Part shown: positions 8,954 to 16,777 of the stretch, in pieces
Layout of the letters: each line of letters opens with the position of its first letter
Numbering within the stretch: the stretch's first letter is position 1
DNA from: Corallococcus exercitus
Lineage (GTDB): Bacteria; Myxococcota; Myxococcia; Myxococcales; Myxococcaceae
Length of the DNA: 44,549 nt
Reading direction: 5' to 3'
Assembly: GCF_003611585.1 (NCBI RefSeq)
Contig: NZ_RAVW01000023.1
Span: forward strand, 1 to 44,549
Notes under the pieces: generated by a model
Databases searched by the model: none
What the model saw: only the letters and a program-made list of their open reading frames with translations
What the model was told of the DNA's origin: nothing
Made by a program: the position numbers and the translations under genes

Positions 8954-9316
8954 TCAGGGGAACTTGAGCGTGCCCTCGCGCCATGCCTTGAGTGCGTATT
9001 CCGCCGCGATCCCATTGCGTCCCGGACGCTTCGCGATCCAGAGCAATACCGGTTCACCTAACTCGGGAGCGAACTCCAGGGCATGGACCGCGACATTGGT
9101 TCGGACGGTTTCGTTCTCGCTCTTAAGCAGCGGAAGGAGATGCAATGTCGCGCTGCGGTTCCGAAGCTCCCCGTATGCTCCCGTGATCTTGTCATGGGCG
9201 CGATTGGCGGACCGCGAGTCTGCGGCCTCCAGCGCTTGTCCGTACGCGATGGATCCCTCCGCGTACCACTGGACGAGTTCCTCGATGCTGGCCTTCTGAA
9301 ACTTGCGGACACTCAA
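8954..9316 (-). CDS. DUF2019-family protein, putative immunity protein of the upstream toxin
   Basis: This small (120 aa) helical protein begins SVRKFQKASIEELVQWYAEG. The start is a TTG whose last two bases belong to the stop of the toxin gene (TTGA overlap), with GGAG 7 bp upstream; a nearby GTG is out of frame. It shows the DUF2019 layout: an N-terminal EELVxxYxEGSIAxGxAL helix, a hinge, then a HEAT-like half (LLPLLKSENETVRTNVAVHALEFAPE). DUF2019 proteins occur beside polymorphic toxins in myxobacteria. The 4-bp overlap and invariable toxin-immunity gene order make neutralisation of the adjacent nuclease the best explanation. There is no signal peptide, consistent with action in the cytoplasm where a nuclease toxin would strike. 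The family call is moderately secure; the immunity role is inferred. Confidence 0.75.
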   Translation of the reverse strand: MSVRKFQKASIEELVQWYAEGSIAYGQALEAADSRSANRAHDKITGAYGELRNRSATLHLLPLLKSENETVRTNVAVHALEFAPELGEPVLLWIAKRPGRNGIAAEYALKAWREGTLKFP

Positions 9317-10587
9317 GGAACAGCTCCAAAGCGAATGAGGGTTTTCATGCCGAAGTCTCGTTGGGCCTGGAACGACTGACTGCTCAACCATTGCCGAACA
9401 GTCTGCGATCCCGAGAGCGCGAACTCCTTCGATGAGTAGTACGCGCTGATTCGCTGGTGAACGGCTTCGTCGATGGCGATCACGTTCTCGGTGTTGTGCA
9501 CGGCGTGGGGACCGAACCGCTGAACGTTGCCGTCCGTCTGCTCGACGATGTGGTGCCACTGCTTCCCAGTCCCTGCGGGGCCTCGTGCCCGCTTGAGGGC
9601 ACTGAAGGAGCCCCAGGACTGCACACCGCCGGCCGGAGGTGCTCCACTCCCCTTCGCCACCATGGCGACGGCCGTGGACGAAAGCGCGAGTGTGATGACT
9701 CCGCCCGAGACGGACACGGCCCGCACCTGATCAAGGCTCGCAACGTGGACGCCAATGCGTGAGGCCCCCGCCGCGCTTCCCGGGAAGTTCGGCAGTGTCG
9801 ACAGCCGCGCCGCCAGCAACGACGCGCCACCGGTCATGCCGTAGCTCACCGCGACCGTGACCGCGAGGACCAGGACGCGCGCGATGGACGGGCCTACCCG
9901 TGCGGCGAAGCGTTGACCGGACTGATCCAGCTCCTTCCAGGTGGTGGCCTGGTCCGTCGCGAGCTTCAGGTCCTGGCTCGCCTCAATCAGCTCCAGGAAC
10001 GTCTCCGCGCCCAGGTAGATCAGGAGCAGGGCCGAGATGATCGCAGCGGCCTTGGTGAAGGCAGGCTCGGGATTGGCGGCGAGCGCCGCCCAGGTCACGA
10101 GGCCCGTGGCAATCACCGAGTAGAAAAGCTGGGGCGCGAGGGTGTCCTCCACGGCCCTGGAGATGCTCGCCTTGAGGGGTTCCAGGGACAGGGCCAGCGC
10201 CACGCCCAGCTTGTCCCAGTCACTCAAGCCCATCACATCTTCGAGCAGCGAGATGCAGTCGCCACGGAGCGGCCCTGGTTCGCAGAAGCCGCCAAAGCCA
10301 CGGTCCGTCACCCGCTGCCATCGGGAGTCGGCATCGCTTGTTGGATAGGAAGCGCGCACCCAACTGCCTGGCCGCGAAGCCCGGAGACGCAGGGGCGCGG
10401 CCAGGATCAGATCGGTCAGCGCCTTCTCGAAGACCCCCGCTCCTACCGCCACGGCTCGGACGGGAGAAGGCGGGCGGTACTCGATGGGCGGTCCTTCCCC
10501 CGTATCCAGCCGCACCCTGCCCCTTGGCGTGGCGCACGCACTGAGCAAGGCAAGGAGCAGGACTGCGAGGTGAACTCGAAAGGGCAT
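9313..10587 (-). CDS. Sit-like lipoprotein polymorphic toxin with C-terminal His-rich nuclease-like domain
   Basis: The 424-residue protein has a lipoprotein signal (lipobox LLSAC, Cys18). A conserved-looking middle part follows (RVRLDTGEGPPIEYRPP, then DCISLLEDVMGLSDWDKLGVALALS). There are hydrophobic helices near 155-170, 178-195, 227-245 and 286-310. After a Gly/Pro-rich hinge (315-340) the last 81 residues form a separate module starting WHHIVEQ (His345/His346), with His361, His364 and HNTENVIAI, and a further His377. This is the pattern of His-Me-finger/HNH-type toxin nucleases. The layout (lipidated N-terminus, membrane helices, swapped C-terminal toxin, overlapping small immunity gene) is that of the SitA5/SitA6 toxins that myxobacteria pass to siblings by TraA/B outer-membrane exchange. 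The catalytic fold and the delivery route are inferred. Confidence 0.8.
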   Translation of the reverse strand: MPFRVHLAVLLLALLSACATPRGRVRLDTGEGPPIEYRPPSPVRAVAVGAGVFEKALTDLILAAPLRLRASRPGSWVRASYPTSDADSRWQRVTDRGFGGFCEPGPLRGDCISLLEDVMGLSDWDKLGVALALSLEPLKASISRAVEDTLAPQLFYSVIATGLVTWAALAANPEPAFTKAAAIISALLLIYLGAETFLELIEASQDLKLATDQATTWKELDQSGQRFAARVGPSIARVLVLAVTVAVSYGMTGGASLLAARLSTLPNFPGSAAGASRIGVHVASLDQVRAVSVSGGVITLALSSTAVAMVAKGSGAPPAGGVQSWGSFSALKRARGPAGTGKQWHHIVEQTDGNVQRFGPHAVHNTENVIAIDEAVHQRISAYYSSKEFALSGSQTVRQWLSSQSFQAQRDFGMKTLIRFGAVP

Positions 10588-10668
10588 GAGCTCCTGGGTG
10601 CGACGCTGGACGGACGACGATGGATTCCTGCGGTTTGAATCGGGGGGACTTGGGTGGAAACTGGGGCC

Positions 10669-11664
10669 ATGCGCTTCCGACCCTTTCTGAAGATATCCTC
10701 CGCGGGTGATGCGCGGGGGCAGGCCAGTCCTTCAGGGAGCTGGGTGGCACTGGAGAAGCTCCATGGCGCGCAGCTCGTCCTGGGCGTACAGGACGAGGCG
10801 GTCCACTTCGGTAAGCGCAAGGCCTGGCTCGAGGAGGGGGATTCGTTCTTTGGATGGCAGCTGTTGCGCGTGTCCTTGAGCAACGCGGCCCTGGGAGCCG
10901 TTCGGGCCCTGGGGCTCACCGACGCGCGCGTCTACCTCTACGGAGAGCTGCTGGGGGGCCGCTATCCCCATCCTGAGGTTCCCGCTGTGCCGGGAATGAT
11001 GCCGGTCCAGACGGGCATCTGGTACGCGCCGGGCCTTCACTGGGTGCTGTTCGATATCCTCGTGGCCCGGTCGGATGAGGACGAAGGCGTGATGCTCTCG
11101 CATCGCGACGTGGAGACAGCCGCGAAGGCCGCTGGGGTGCACGTCCCTCCACTCGTGGCGCGAGGAACCCGTGCGCAGATGGAAGAGGTCCCCACGCGAG
11201 GGCCGACGCGACTCCCCACGATGCTGGGCTTGCCCCCGCTGGCCGACAACTGGGCGGAAGGGCTCGTCATCAAGAGCGAGCAACCCATGACGCCCGGGCA
11301 GCGCGTGGCCTTCAAGCGGAAGATCGAGGAGTTCAACGAGGCCCGCTTCGACGAAAGCACGGCCTGGGATGCCCACCAGCGGCTGTCCTTCGCCGAGCTC
11401 CGGGACTGGTCCTCACGGCTGGTGAATCCCGCGCGGATCTCCAGCGCCCTCTCGAAGTGCGGGCGCGACGACGCGGAGGCCGTGGTGAGCGAGGTGGACC
11501 TGGATGTCCGGGTGGATCTGGAGTTGGCGTTCCCAACCGCGTGTCAGTCCCTGGACCCGGTGAGCGAGGAGCGACTGTCTTCGCACGTTCGCGACCTTGC
11601 CCGGACGCTCGTCCAACAGGCATTGGACGCCGCCAGCGGTCGGGCTCCGATCAAGAGAACGTGA
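10669..11664 (+). CDS. Rnl2-type RNA ligase family protein
   Basis: This is an ATP-dependent RNA ligase (331 aa) of the nucleotidyltransferase superfamily; such enzymes seal RNA ends through a lysyl-AMP intermediate. All signature elements are visible. Motif I is EKLHG with nucleophile Lys30 and the KxHG histidine typical of T4 Rnl2. Motif III is in LYGELLGG (Glu93), motif IV in EGLVIKS (Glu197) and motif V in AFKRK (Lys216/Lys218). A C-terminal helical domain of about 110 residues follows. I chose the ATG giving MRFRPFLKIS over an upstream GTG because Rnl2-like ligases begin shortly before the WVALEKLHG segment. The gene is divergent from the toxin gene with 81 bp between them. Its substrate is unknown; RNA repair is the family role. 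Confidence 0.85.
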   Translation: MRFRPFLKISSAGDARGQASPSGSWVALEKLHGAQLVLGVQDEAVHFGKRKAWLEEGDSFFGWQLLRVSLSNAALGAVRALGLTDARVYLYGELLGGRYPHPEVPAVPGMMPVQTGIWYAPGLHWVLFDILVARSDEDEGVMLSHRDVETAAKAAGVHVPPLVARGTRAQMEEVPTRGPTRLPTMLGLPPLADNWAEGLVIKSEQPMTPGQRVAFKRKIEEFNEARFDESTAWDAHQRLSFAELRDWSSRLVNPARISSALSKCGRDDAEAVVSEVDLDVRVDLELAFPTACQSLDPVSEERLSSHVRDLARTLVQQALDAASGRAPIKRT

Positions 11665-11728
11665 GCGAGCAGCCGCGGTGCCTCATGCAGGGCACGAAGG
11701 AAGGATGCGCATCTCGCCAGGACTGTCA

Positions 11729-12763
11729 TCAGGACTCCTCCCTCATCGTCAGCACCATCCGGAACCTCGCCTCGCCGGACTTCATTCGCGCGTAGGCTTC
11801 GCCCGCCCTCTCGAGTGGCAGGGTCTCGATGCGTGGCAGGACGTTGGCAAGGACGCTGAAGTCCAGCGTCTTTTCGGCCTCGAACGGCGTTCCTGTGATG
11901 GTCCCTTGCACCCGCCGCTCGCCCACCACCAACGGGCCGGGTGAGACGGTGAGTGGCGCCTTCCCAACCCCTACGACAAGGAGCGTTCCCTGCGGCGCCA
12001 GAGCCGGAATGAGCGCCGACGCCGCGCTGCTGTCCGTAATGGTCGTCATCACGACCTGGGCGCCCCCCATCTCCTGGAGCCGGGCGATCGCATCCTCCTT
12101 CCTGGTGTCGACATAGACGTGCGCCCCCAGGCTGAGAACTTCCTTCGCGATGTCCTCGCCGCGCCCGATGGCCACGACCATGAAGCCCATCTTGCGCGCG
12201 TACTGAACGGCGAGGTGCCCCAGGCCTCCAATGCCCTGGATGGCCACGAGGTCGCCTGCCTGCGCGCCCGACTTCTTGAGCGCGTTGAAGGTCGCGATCC
12301 CAGCGCACAGCAAGGGCGCCGCTTCCTCGGAGCCGAGCGCGTCCGGGATTGCCACCAGGCCGGTGCTTCGCGCGACCATCATCTCGGCATAGCCGCCGTC
12401 CTGCGAGGTGCCGACGAAGGGCTGGTTCCCGCAGAGCTGGAACTGTCCCCGACGGCACTGCTCGCATGCATTGCAGCGGCCCCCGAGCCGGCCCACGCCG
12501 ACGCGCTGGCCCACCCTCCAGTGTGAGGGCGTGCCGGCGCCCACGGCGGCAATCCGGCCGACGACCTCGTGTCCGGGGACACGCGGGAACTGTTGCCCGT
12601 CGATGGTGCCGGCGTCCGCTCCGCAAATGCCGCACGCCTCGACCCGGAGCAGCACCTCTCCTGTCCCGGGCTCTGGCCTCGGCCGCTCAACCAGCTCCAG
12701 CACACCCGGCCGGGTCGCCTGCATGGCGCGGTACGTCTCGTCCTTCGAACGATGCTGGGGCAT
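11729..12763 (-). CDS. Zinc-dependent alcohol dehydrogenase
   Basis: This is a medium-chain dehydrogenase/reductase (344 aa) that oxidises alcohols or reduces aldehydes with NAD(P). The catalytic zinc ligands are Cys44 (ACGICGAD) with the GHE pair His65-Glu66. The structural zinc site CNACEQCRRGQFQLC (Cys97, 100, 103, 111) is intact. The Rossmann fold shows GIGGLGHLAVQYARKMG. The start is the ATG reading MPQHRSKDET, only 1 bp after the stop of the upstream SDR gene, so the two are translationally linked; a later ATG (MQATRPG) is possible. It ends 64 bp from the convergent RNA ligase. The substrate cannot be read from the sequence. Confidence 0.93.
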   Translation of the reverse strand: MPQHRSKDETYRAMQATRPGVLELVERPRPEPGTGEVLLRVEACGICGADAGTIDGQQFPRVPGHEVVGRIAAVGAGTPSHWRVGQRVGVGRLGGRCNACEQCRRGQFQLCGNQPFVGTSQDGGYAEMMVARSTGLVAIPDALGSEEAAPLLCAGIATFNALKKSGAQAGDLVAIQGIGGLGHLAVQYARKMGFMVVAIGRGEDIAKEVLSLGAHVYVDTRKEDAIARLQEMGGAQVVMTTITDSSAASALIPALAPQGTLLVVGVGKAPLTVSPGPLVVGERRVQGTITGTPFEAEKTLDFSVLANVLPRIETLPLERAGEAYARMKSGEARFRMVLTMREES

Positions 12764-12764
12764 C

Positions 12765-13547
12765 TCAGTTGTACCTGTTGCGTCCTGCCATGACGCCGCC
12801 GTCGACATCCCAGATCGCGCCGGTGACCCACGCCGTCTCGTTCGACAGCAGATGGGCGATGGTTTGCGCGACATCCTCCGCGCGACCCACGCGGCCGATC
12901 GGATGGAATTGGTTGAACCCCTGGAGCACACCGTGAACCTGCTCCTTCGGGATGAAGCCTTCGTAGATGGGGGTCTCGACGACCGCGGGCGACACCGCGT
13001 TGACGCGGATGCCATGGCCGGACAGCTCCATCGCCAGGTGCTGGGTCAGCGAGTGGAGTCCTGCCTTGGCCATCGAATACGCCGAGGAAGGAGTGGCCTC
13101 GATGGCCTGCCTGGCCCACATCGACCCGATGTTGACGATCGCGCCCCCCTTGCCCAGCGCGACCATGGACCTGGCGACGGCCTGCGTGATGAAGAAGACG
13201 GCCTTGTTGATGTCGAGATACAGGTCGTAATCGGCTTCGTCGTGCTCCAGGAAGGCCTTCGGCAGGAAGACGCCCGCTGCGTTGACCAGCAGCGTCGCGT
13301 CCGCGTGGTCCTTGTGAAGCCGGGCCACCAGGGCCTGCCTCTCAGGGCCAGAAGTGATGTCCGCTCGCAGGCCGTCCACGGGACCGAACGCAGCCAACTC
13401 AGCGACCGCCGCTTGGAGCTTGTCGTCTCGATGCCCGATGACGACCGCCCTCCCCCCTTCTTCGAGGACGATTCGGGCAACGGCCTTCCCCATGCCGCTC
13501 GTACCGCCTACGACGATGACCTTCTGATCAGTGAATCGCGCTCGCAT
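12765..13547 (-). CDS. Short-chain dehydrogenase/reductase (SDR)
   Basis: This classical SDR (260 aa) uses NAD(P)H to interconvert carbonyl and hydroxyl groups. The cofactor motif GGTSGMGKA is at residues 14-22, NAAG at 89-92, and the catalytic triad is Ser142 (GSMW), Tyr157 and Lys161 in AYSMAK. The C-terminus has the usual [11 protein letters not shown]...ITG-type ending ([12 protein letters not shown]). It has no membrane or export signal. It is followed within 1 bp by the alcohol dehydrogenase and preceded by a small Dabb-like protein, all on the minus strand, and the LysR gene diverges from the group. A linked oxidation of one small molecule is plausible but the substrate is unknown. Confidence 0.94.
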   Translation of the reverse strand: MRARFTDQKVIVVGGTSGMGKAVARIVLEEGGRAVVIGHRDDKLQAAVAELAAFGPVDGLRADITSGPERQALVARLHKDHADATLLVNAAGVFLPKAFLEHDEADYDLYLDINKAVFFITQAVARSMVALGKGGAIVNIGSMWARQAIEATPSSAYSMAKAGLHSLTQHLAMELSGHGIRVNAVSPAVVETPIYEGFIPKEQVHGVLQGFNQFHPIGRVGRAEDVAQTIAHLLSNETAWVTGAIWDVDGGVMAGRNRYN

Positions 13548-13586
13548 TGAAAGCTCCCGGTGGGTTGGCGTTGGGTGCGGAAGGCC

Positions 13587-13868
13587 TCAGGCGGCCTGAT
13601 AGATGCGGATGTCCGGAGGGGCGTCGAGGAGCGGCTTCAGCGCGCTCACGACGTCGGCAGTGAACAGGTTGGTCTGGAGGTAGGCGCTGGCCTGCTGCAC
13701 CGTTTCGAACCCGTGAAGCACCTGCACGTCCTCGTCGCGGACGAGGAGTTCCTTGGACTTCGCGCCGGCGATCTTCTCGAGGAAGGGCGCCTTGTAGCGC
13801 TGGTACACGCCCGCAGCTTCGGGGCGGTGGGAGGGGGAAATCTTCAGGGTGATCTGCAGGTAGACCAT
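13587..13868 (-). CDS. Small ferredoxin-like-fold (ABM/Dabb-type) protein
   Basis: The protein has 93 residues beginning MVYLQITLKISPSHR, with the beta-alpha-beta-beta pattern of the dimeric alpha/beta barrel superfamily: a first strand (VYLQITLKI), a helix (AAGVYQRYKAPFLEKI), a strand pair around KELLVRDEDVQVLHGF, then a helix (VQQASAYLQTNLF). Proteins of this size and fold act as small monooxygenases, dehydratases or scaffold units. It is the first gene of the operon that continues, 39 bp later, with the SDR and alcohol dehydrogenase, and it is the gene next to the divergent LysR regulator. The protein itself is unnamed and its function is unknown. Confidence 0.75.
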   Translation of the reverse strand: MVYLQITLKISPSHRPEAAGVYQRYKAPFLEKIAGAKSKELLVRDEDVQVLHGFETVQQASAYLQTNLFTADVVSALKPLLDAPPDIRIYQAA

Positions 13869-13931
13869 GGGTGTCCTCCGTTGTTGGGACTGTGGTACGT
13901 GAAAGCTCAGCTATCCCACGCGAGATTCATC

Positions 13932-13940
13932 GTTCCGAAC
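13932..13940. promoter_or_regulatory. Candidate LysR operator half-site palindrome GTTCCGAAC
   Basis: The 129-bp gap between the divergent LysR gene and the dehydrogenase operon holds GTTC-C-GAAC, a 4+1+4 dyad, 58 bp before the LysR start. LysR-type regulators usually bind interrupted dyads of this kind between themselves and a divergent target operon. This is one short dyad only, so the call is tentative. Confidence 0.3.
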
Positions 13941-13997
13941 ACCCGTCGCCGCAATCGGGAGTTTCTTGGCCTGCGGCAAAGGAAATCTTGGCCGCCC

Positions 13998-14909
13998 ATG
14001 AGCGCACCCGAACACCTCAACGCCCTGCGTGCCTTCGAGGCGGCGGCCAGGCACGAGAGCTTTTCCGCCGCGGCCGCCGAACTCCACGTGACCCCAGCGG
14101 CGGTCGGACAGCTCGTGCGAAGCCTCGAGGAGTCGCTTGGCACGCCCCTGTTCCACCGGGGTGCGAGCGGTCACAAACGGCTCGTCCTCACCGAGGCGGC
14201 CCAGCGGGCGCTGCCGGACATCCGCGCCGGGTTCGAGCGACTGAGCGCCGGCGTCGCACGGCTGAAGGATGTCTCGTCGACCGGCGTGCTGACCGTGACT
14301 GTCAGCTCCGCCTTCGCGGCCAAGTGGCTCCTGCCGCGGCTTGAACGGTTCCAGGCCGCGTGGCCGGAGCTGGACGTGCGGCTTGACGCATCCACCGAGC
14401 TGCTCGACTTCGCCGCGCGCGGCATTGATATCGGCGTGCGCTACGGCGCCGGGGGCTGGCCCGGGCTGACTGCCGAGAAGCTCCTGGACGAGGAGGTCTT
14501 TCCCGTCTGCTCCCCTGCACTCCTGCGGCAGGGGCGCCGGATGCGCCGGCCCTCGGACCTGGACGGGCTACGGCTCATCCACGACCGGTCCGTGGATGCC
14601 CGCTCGGGATTCGCCACGTGGGATGCCTGGCTCGAGAAGGCGGGCGCAAGGGAAGTCGAGACGAAGCGAGGCCTGCGCATCAACAACTCCGCGGCGGTGC
14701 TGCAGGCGGCAATCGACGGGCAGGGCGTGGCGCTGGCCCGCAGCATCATGGCGCGTGACGACCTCTCGGCCGGACGGCTGGTGCGTCTGTTCCCGGAGGT
14801 CGAGTTCGCTTCGGTGCTCGCCTACTACGTCGTCTACCGGCCCGAGTGCGCCACGCTCCCGAAGGTGATGGCGTTTCGAGAATGGCTCGTTCGCGAGGCC
14901 GTTTCCTGA
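13998..14909 (+). CDS. LysR-family transcriptional regulator (GcvA-like)
   Basis: This 303-residue regulator has an N-terminal winged helix-turn-helix at about 5-65 (LNALRAFEAAARHESFSAAA, then AVGQLVRSLEESLGTPLFHR), followed by a periplasmic-binding-protein-like effector domain (TVTVSSAFAAKWLLPRL through FPVCSPALL and a C-terminal half). Its wording (LHVTPAAVGQLVR, GIDIGVRYGAGGWPGL) is like the GcvA branch. The ATG start precedes APEHLNALRAFE, where the family normally begins; a longer frame upstream is not conserved-looking. It is divergent from the three-gene dehydrogenase operon, which is its likely target, and is followed 52 bp later by a small gene on the same strand. Confidence 0.93.
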   Translation: MSAPEHLNALRAFEAAARHESFSAAAAELHVTPAAVGQLVRSLEESLGTPLFHRGASGHKRLVLTEAAQRALPDIRAGFERLSAGVARLKDVSSTGVLTVTVSSAFAAKWLLPRLERFQAAWPELDVRLDASTELLDFAARGIDIGVRYGAGGWPGLTAEKLLDEEVFPVCSPALLRQGRRMRRPSDLDGLRLIHDRSVDARSGFATWDAWLEKAGAREVETKRGLRINNSAAVLQAAIDGQGVALARSIMARDDLSAGRLVRLFPEVEFASVLAYYVVYRPECATLPKVMAFREWLVREAVS

Positions 14910-14961
14910 ACCGCGCACGATGGGTACCCAGAAAGGAGAGCCCAGCGAAGGAGCGCGGAAG

Positions 14962-15345
14962 ATGGAGCAGGCAGCCCGTGAGCGGATCACCCTGGTGGAG
15001 GTGCTCGAACGGACGGCGCCCTTCGACGTCTTCACCGCGACCATTCAAGCCGCGGTACAGCGGCTGGAGACAGAGGGCGTGAGCACCCTGCTCAGCATCC
15101 AGTTCCACGCCCGGCCGGAGGACACGGAGGTCGGCGCGGTCATCACGTTCGCGGACTCGCGCCGCGTGATGGAGCACATCCGGATGATCTCCGGCTGGCC
15201 GGAGTTCAAGGCCCTCCTTGGCGTCGCGAGGCCCGTGGACGTGCGCGTCTACGGGCGGCTTGGCGAGGAGGCGCAGGCCTGGCTCCGGACGATGAACGTC
15301 GTGAGCAAGGTCTTCGAAAGCCCCGTGGCGGGCTTCGTGCGCTGA
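14962..15345 (+). CDS. Small conserved protein, ABM-like alpha/beta fold
   Basis: This 127-residue soluble protein starts at the ATG preceded by AAGGAG with 8-bp spacing (MEQAARERITLVEVLER); an ATG 42 bp earlier lacks a ribosome-binding site. Strand-helix alternation (ITLVEVLERTAPFDVFTATI, TLLSIQFHARPEDTEVGAVI, VDVRVYGRLGEEA) suggests a dimeric alpha/beta-barrel-like fold. It is co-directional with the LysR gene, 52 bp downstream, and convergent with the PYP-like gene 6 bp further on. No catalytic residues or named family can be recognised. Confidence 0.65.
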   Translation: MEQAARERITLVEVLERTAPFDVFTATIQAAVQRLETEGVSTLLSIQFHARPEDTEVGAVITFADSRRVMEHIRMISGWPEFKALLGVARPVDVRVYGRLGEEAQAWLRTMNVVSKVFESPVAGFVR

Positions 15346-15351
15346 AGCGGC

Positions 15352-15795
15352 TCAGCGCTCGCCGGGCATCTTCTTGTCGGACACCAGCACCCAGACCGAT
15401 TCCGTCTTGTCGCTGTAGAACAGCGTGATGGCCACGTGGCGCGCGCCGTGCGCGAAGCGGAAGACGAAGCCGAACGTCTGGTAGAGCTTCTTCGCCCGGA
15501 CACCTTCCTGGAACAGGCCGAAGAACTGCCGCACGCGGGTGCACGGCGCCACGTCATAGAAGAAGTTCTTGCCGATCTGCTCGCGAGCCTGGATGCGCGC
15601 CAGCGACGCCTCGGTCTTGTTGAATTTGAGGATCCGGCCCTGCGCGTCGAGCTGGATCATCCCCAGGGGGAGGTGATCCAGTTCAACCTCCGACATGTTG
15701 TCGACGCGCTGGATGAGCTCATCCAGCGTATCCATCGAGGCCGATTGCAGGGGAACAGGTTCACCAGTGGGGGGCGAGTGAGGGATCGGGTTCAT
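15352..15795 (-). CDS. Photoactive yellow protein-like PAS-domain protein
   Basis: This single-domain PAS protein (147 aa) aligns without gaps over its core to photoactive yellow protein (PYP) as remembered from Halorhodospira. LGMIQLDAQGRILKFN corresponds to FGAIQLDGDGNILQYN, and IGKNFFYDVAPCT to IGKNFFKDVAPCT. With an offset of 16 residues, the chromophore cysteine Cys69 is Cys85 here and Glu46 is Glu62. Tyr42 is replaced by Phe58, Thr50 by Ala66 and Arg52 by Ile68. PYP binds p-coumaroyl through this cysteine and acts as a blue-light receptor; members without the chromophore also exist. No kinase or cyclase domain is attached. The fold call is strong; photoactivity is uncertain given the Tyr42 and Thr50 changes. 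Confidence 0.8.
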   Translation of the reverse strand: MNPIPHSPPTGEPVPLQSASMDTLDELIQRVDNMSEVELDHLPLGMIQLDAQGRILKFNKTEASLARIQAREQIGKNFFYDVAPCTRVRQFFGLFQEGVRAKKLYQTFGFVFRFAHGARHVAITLFYSDKTESVWVLVSDKKMPGER

Positions 15796-15936
15796 TCCCG
15801 AACCCTAAAGGAGGCCCGGGCTGGCATGCCCGTACGACGTTGATGTCCAACGTTTGATCGTTGGGTGGTGTGCGCCGAAGCGGGCGCAACCCTCCGCTAT
15901 CGGACGGAACCATTGGACGGGAGCCCCCTGCCCGCT

Positions 15937-16680
15937 TCAGCTCGCGGCGCGCAGGGGTACGCTCACAGTGCGGGTCGCCGCATCCACCCGCGCGAGCCAT
16001 GCGCTCAGCCGCTTGCGCTTCTCCACCTCCGCGCCCTGCCAGGGCGTGAGCGGCGTCCGCAGGCTGTGCAGCTGCGCGAACAGGGCCAGGTCCGCCACGC
16101 TGAGCGAACCGTTCAACCAGAAGCCGTGCTCCGGGGCCCGCGCGTCCAGCTGGTCCAACAGCGCCCCGAACCGGCGCCAGCACGCCTCCGGGCCCGCGCG
16201 CCAGACGTCACGCGCCACCAGCTTCCCCACCTGCTTGCGCCGCACCAGCGCCGGCACGACGGCGCGCACCGGCGCGGGCATGGCCTGGAAGAACGTCGCG
16301 CGGGTCCGGGGCCAGTTGCGGTCATCCGCCCAGCGCGCCGCGACGAGGAAGCCGTTGACGGAGGTGTCCGCGAACTCCTCCCAGAGCAGCGCCTCCGGGG
16401 ACCGGGCGATGCGGCCGGGGGCCAGCTGCTCGATGCGCGCCAGGATGTCCGTGGAGTCCGGCACCGCCTCGTCCCCCACCAGCAACACCGGCACCTGGCC
16501 CGTGGGGTTGTGGGGCCGATGCGCGGCCGGGGTGTCCGCGCGGACACAGGCGTAGGACAGCCCCGCGTATTTCAGGGCGCGGTGGGCCTTGAGGCAGAAG
16601 GGAGAGTAGCTCTCGAAGCCGGGCACGCCCGGGTCGGCGAGCTCCAGCAGGGTCAGGGGAGGCAGGGCGTTCGTGGTCAT
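15937..16680 (-). CDS. Glutathione S-transferase family protein
   Basis: This 247-residue protein has an N-terminal thioredoxin-like domain: LTLLELADP, then SYSPFCLKAHRALKYAGL with a Ser-Pro-Phe-Cys active-site-like turn, the cis-proline motif GQVPVLL and the glutathione-binding pair DSTDI. An all-helical C-terminal domain ends in the typical WLNGSLSVADLALFAQLHSL segment. Such enzymes conjugate or reduce with glutathione or serve as chaperone-like relatives. The start at MTTNALPP was chosen because the fold begins there; upstream codons in frame are unconserved. It is unlinked to neighbours by overlap, with about 100 bp on the 3' side to the next gene. Confidence 0.88.
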   Translation of the reverse strand: MTTNALPPLTLLELADPGVPGFESYSPFCLKAHRALKYAGLSYACVRADTPAAHRPHNPTGQVPVLLVGDEAVPDSTDILARIEQLAPGRIARSPEALLWEEFADTSVNGFLVAARWADDRNWPRTRATFFQAMPAPVRAVVPALVRRKQVGKLVARDVWRAGPEACWRRFGALLDQLDARAPEHGFWLNGSLSVADLALFAQLHSLRTPLTPWQGAEVEKRKRLSAWLARVDAATRTVSVPLRAAS

Positions 16681-16777
16681 GAACGCCACGATGCCCCTGG
16701 CTTGTGACAGCCTTCTGTCAGGATAGTGCGGAGCGCGAGGGGAACCGTCCTCCCCCACGCTCCCGGGTGTCAGCGGC

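Noticed and set aside
9058-9312. A GTG-started 84-codon frame next to the DUF2019 gene
   Set aside because: It is in a different frame, inside the DUF2019 gene, with no conserved features.
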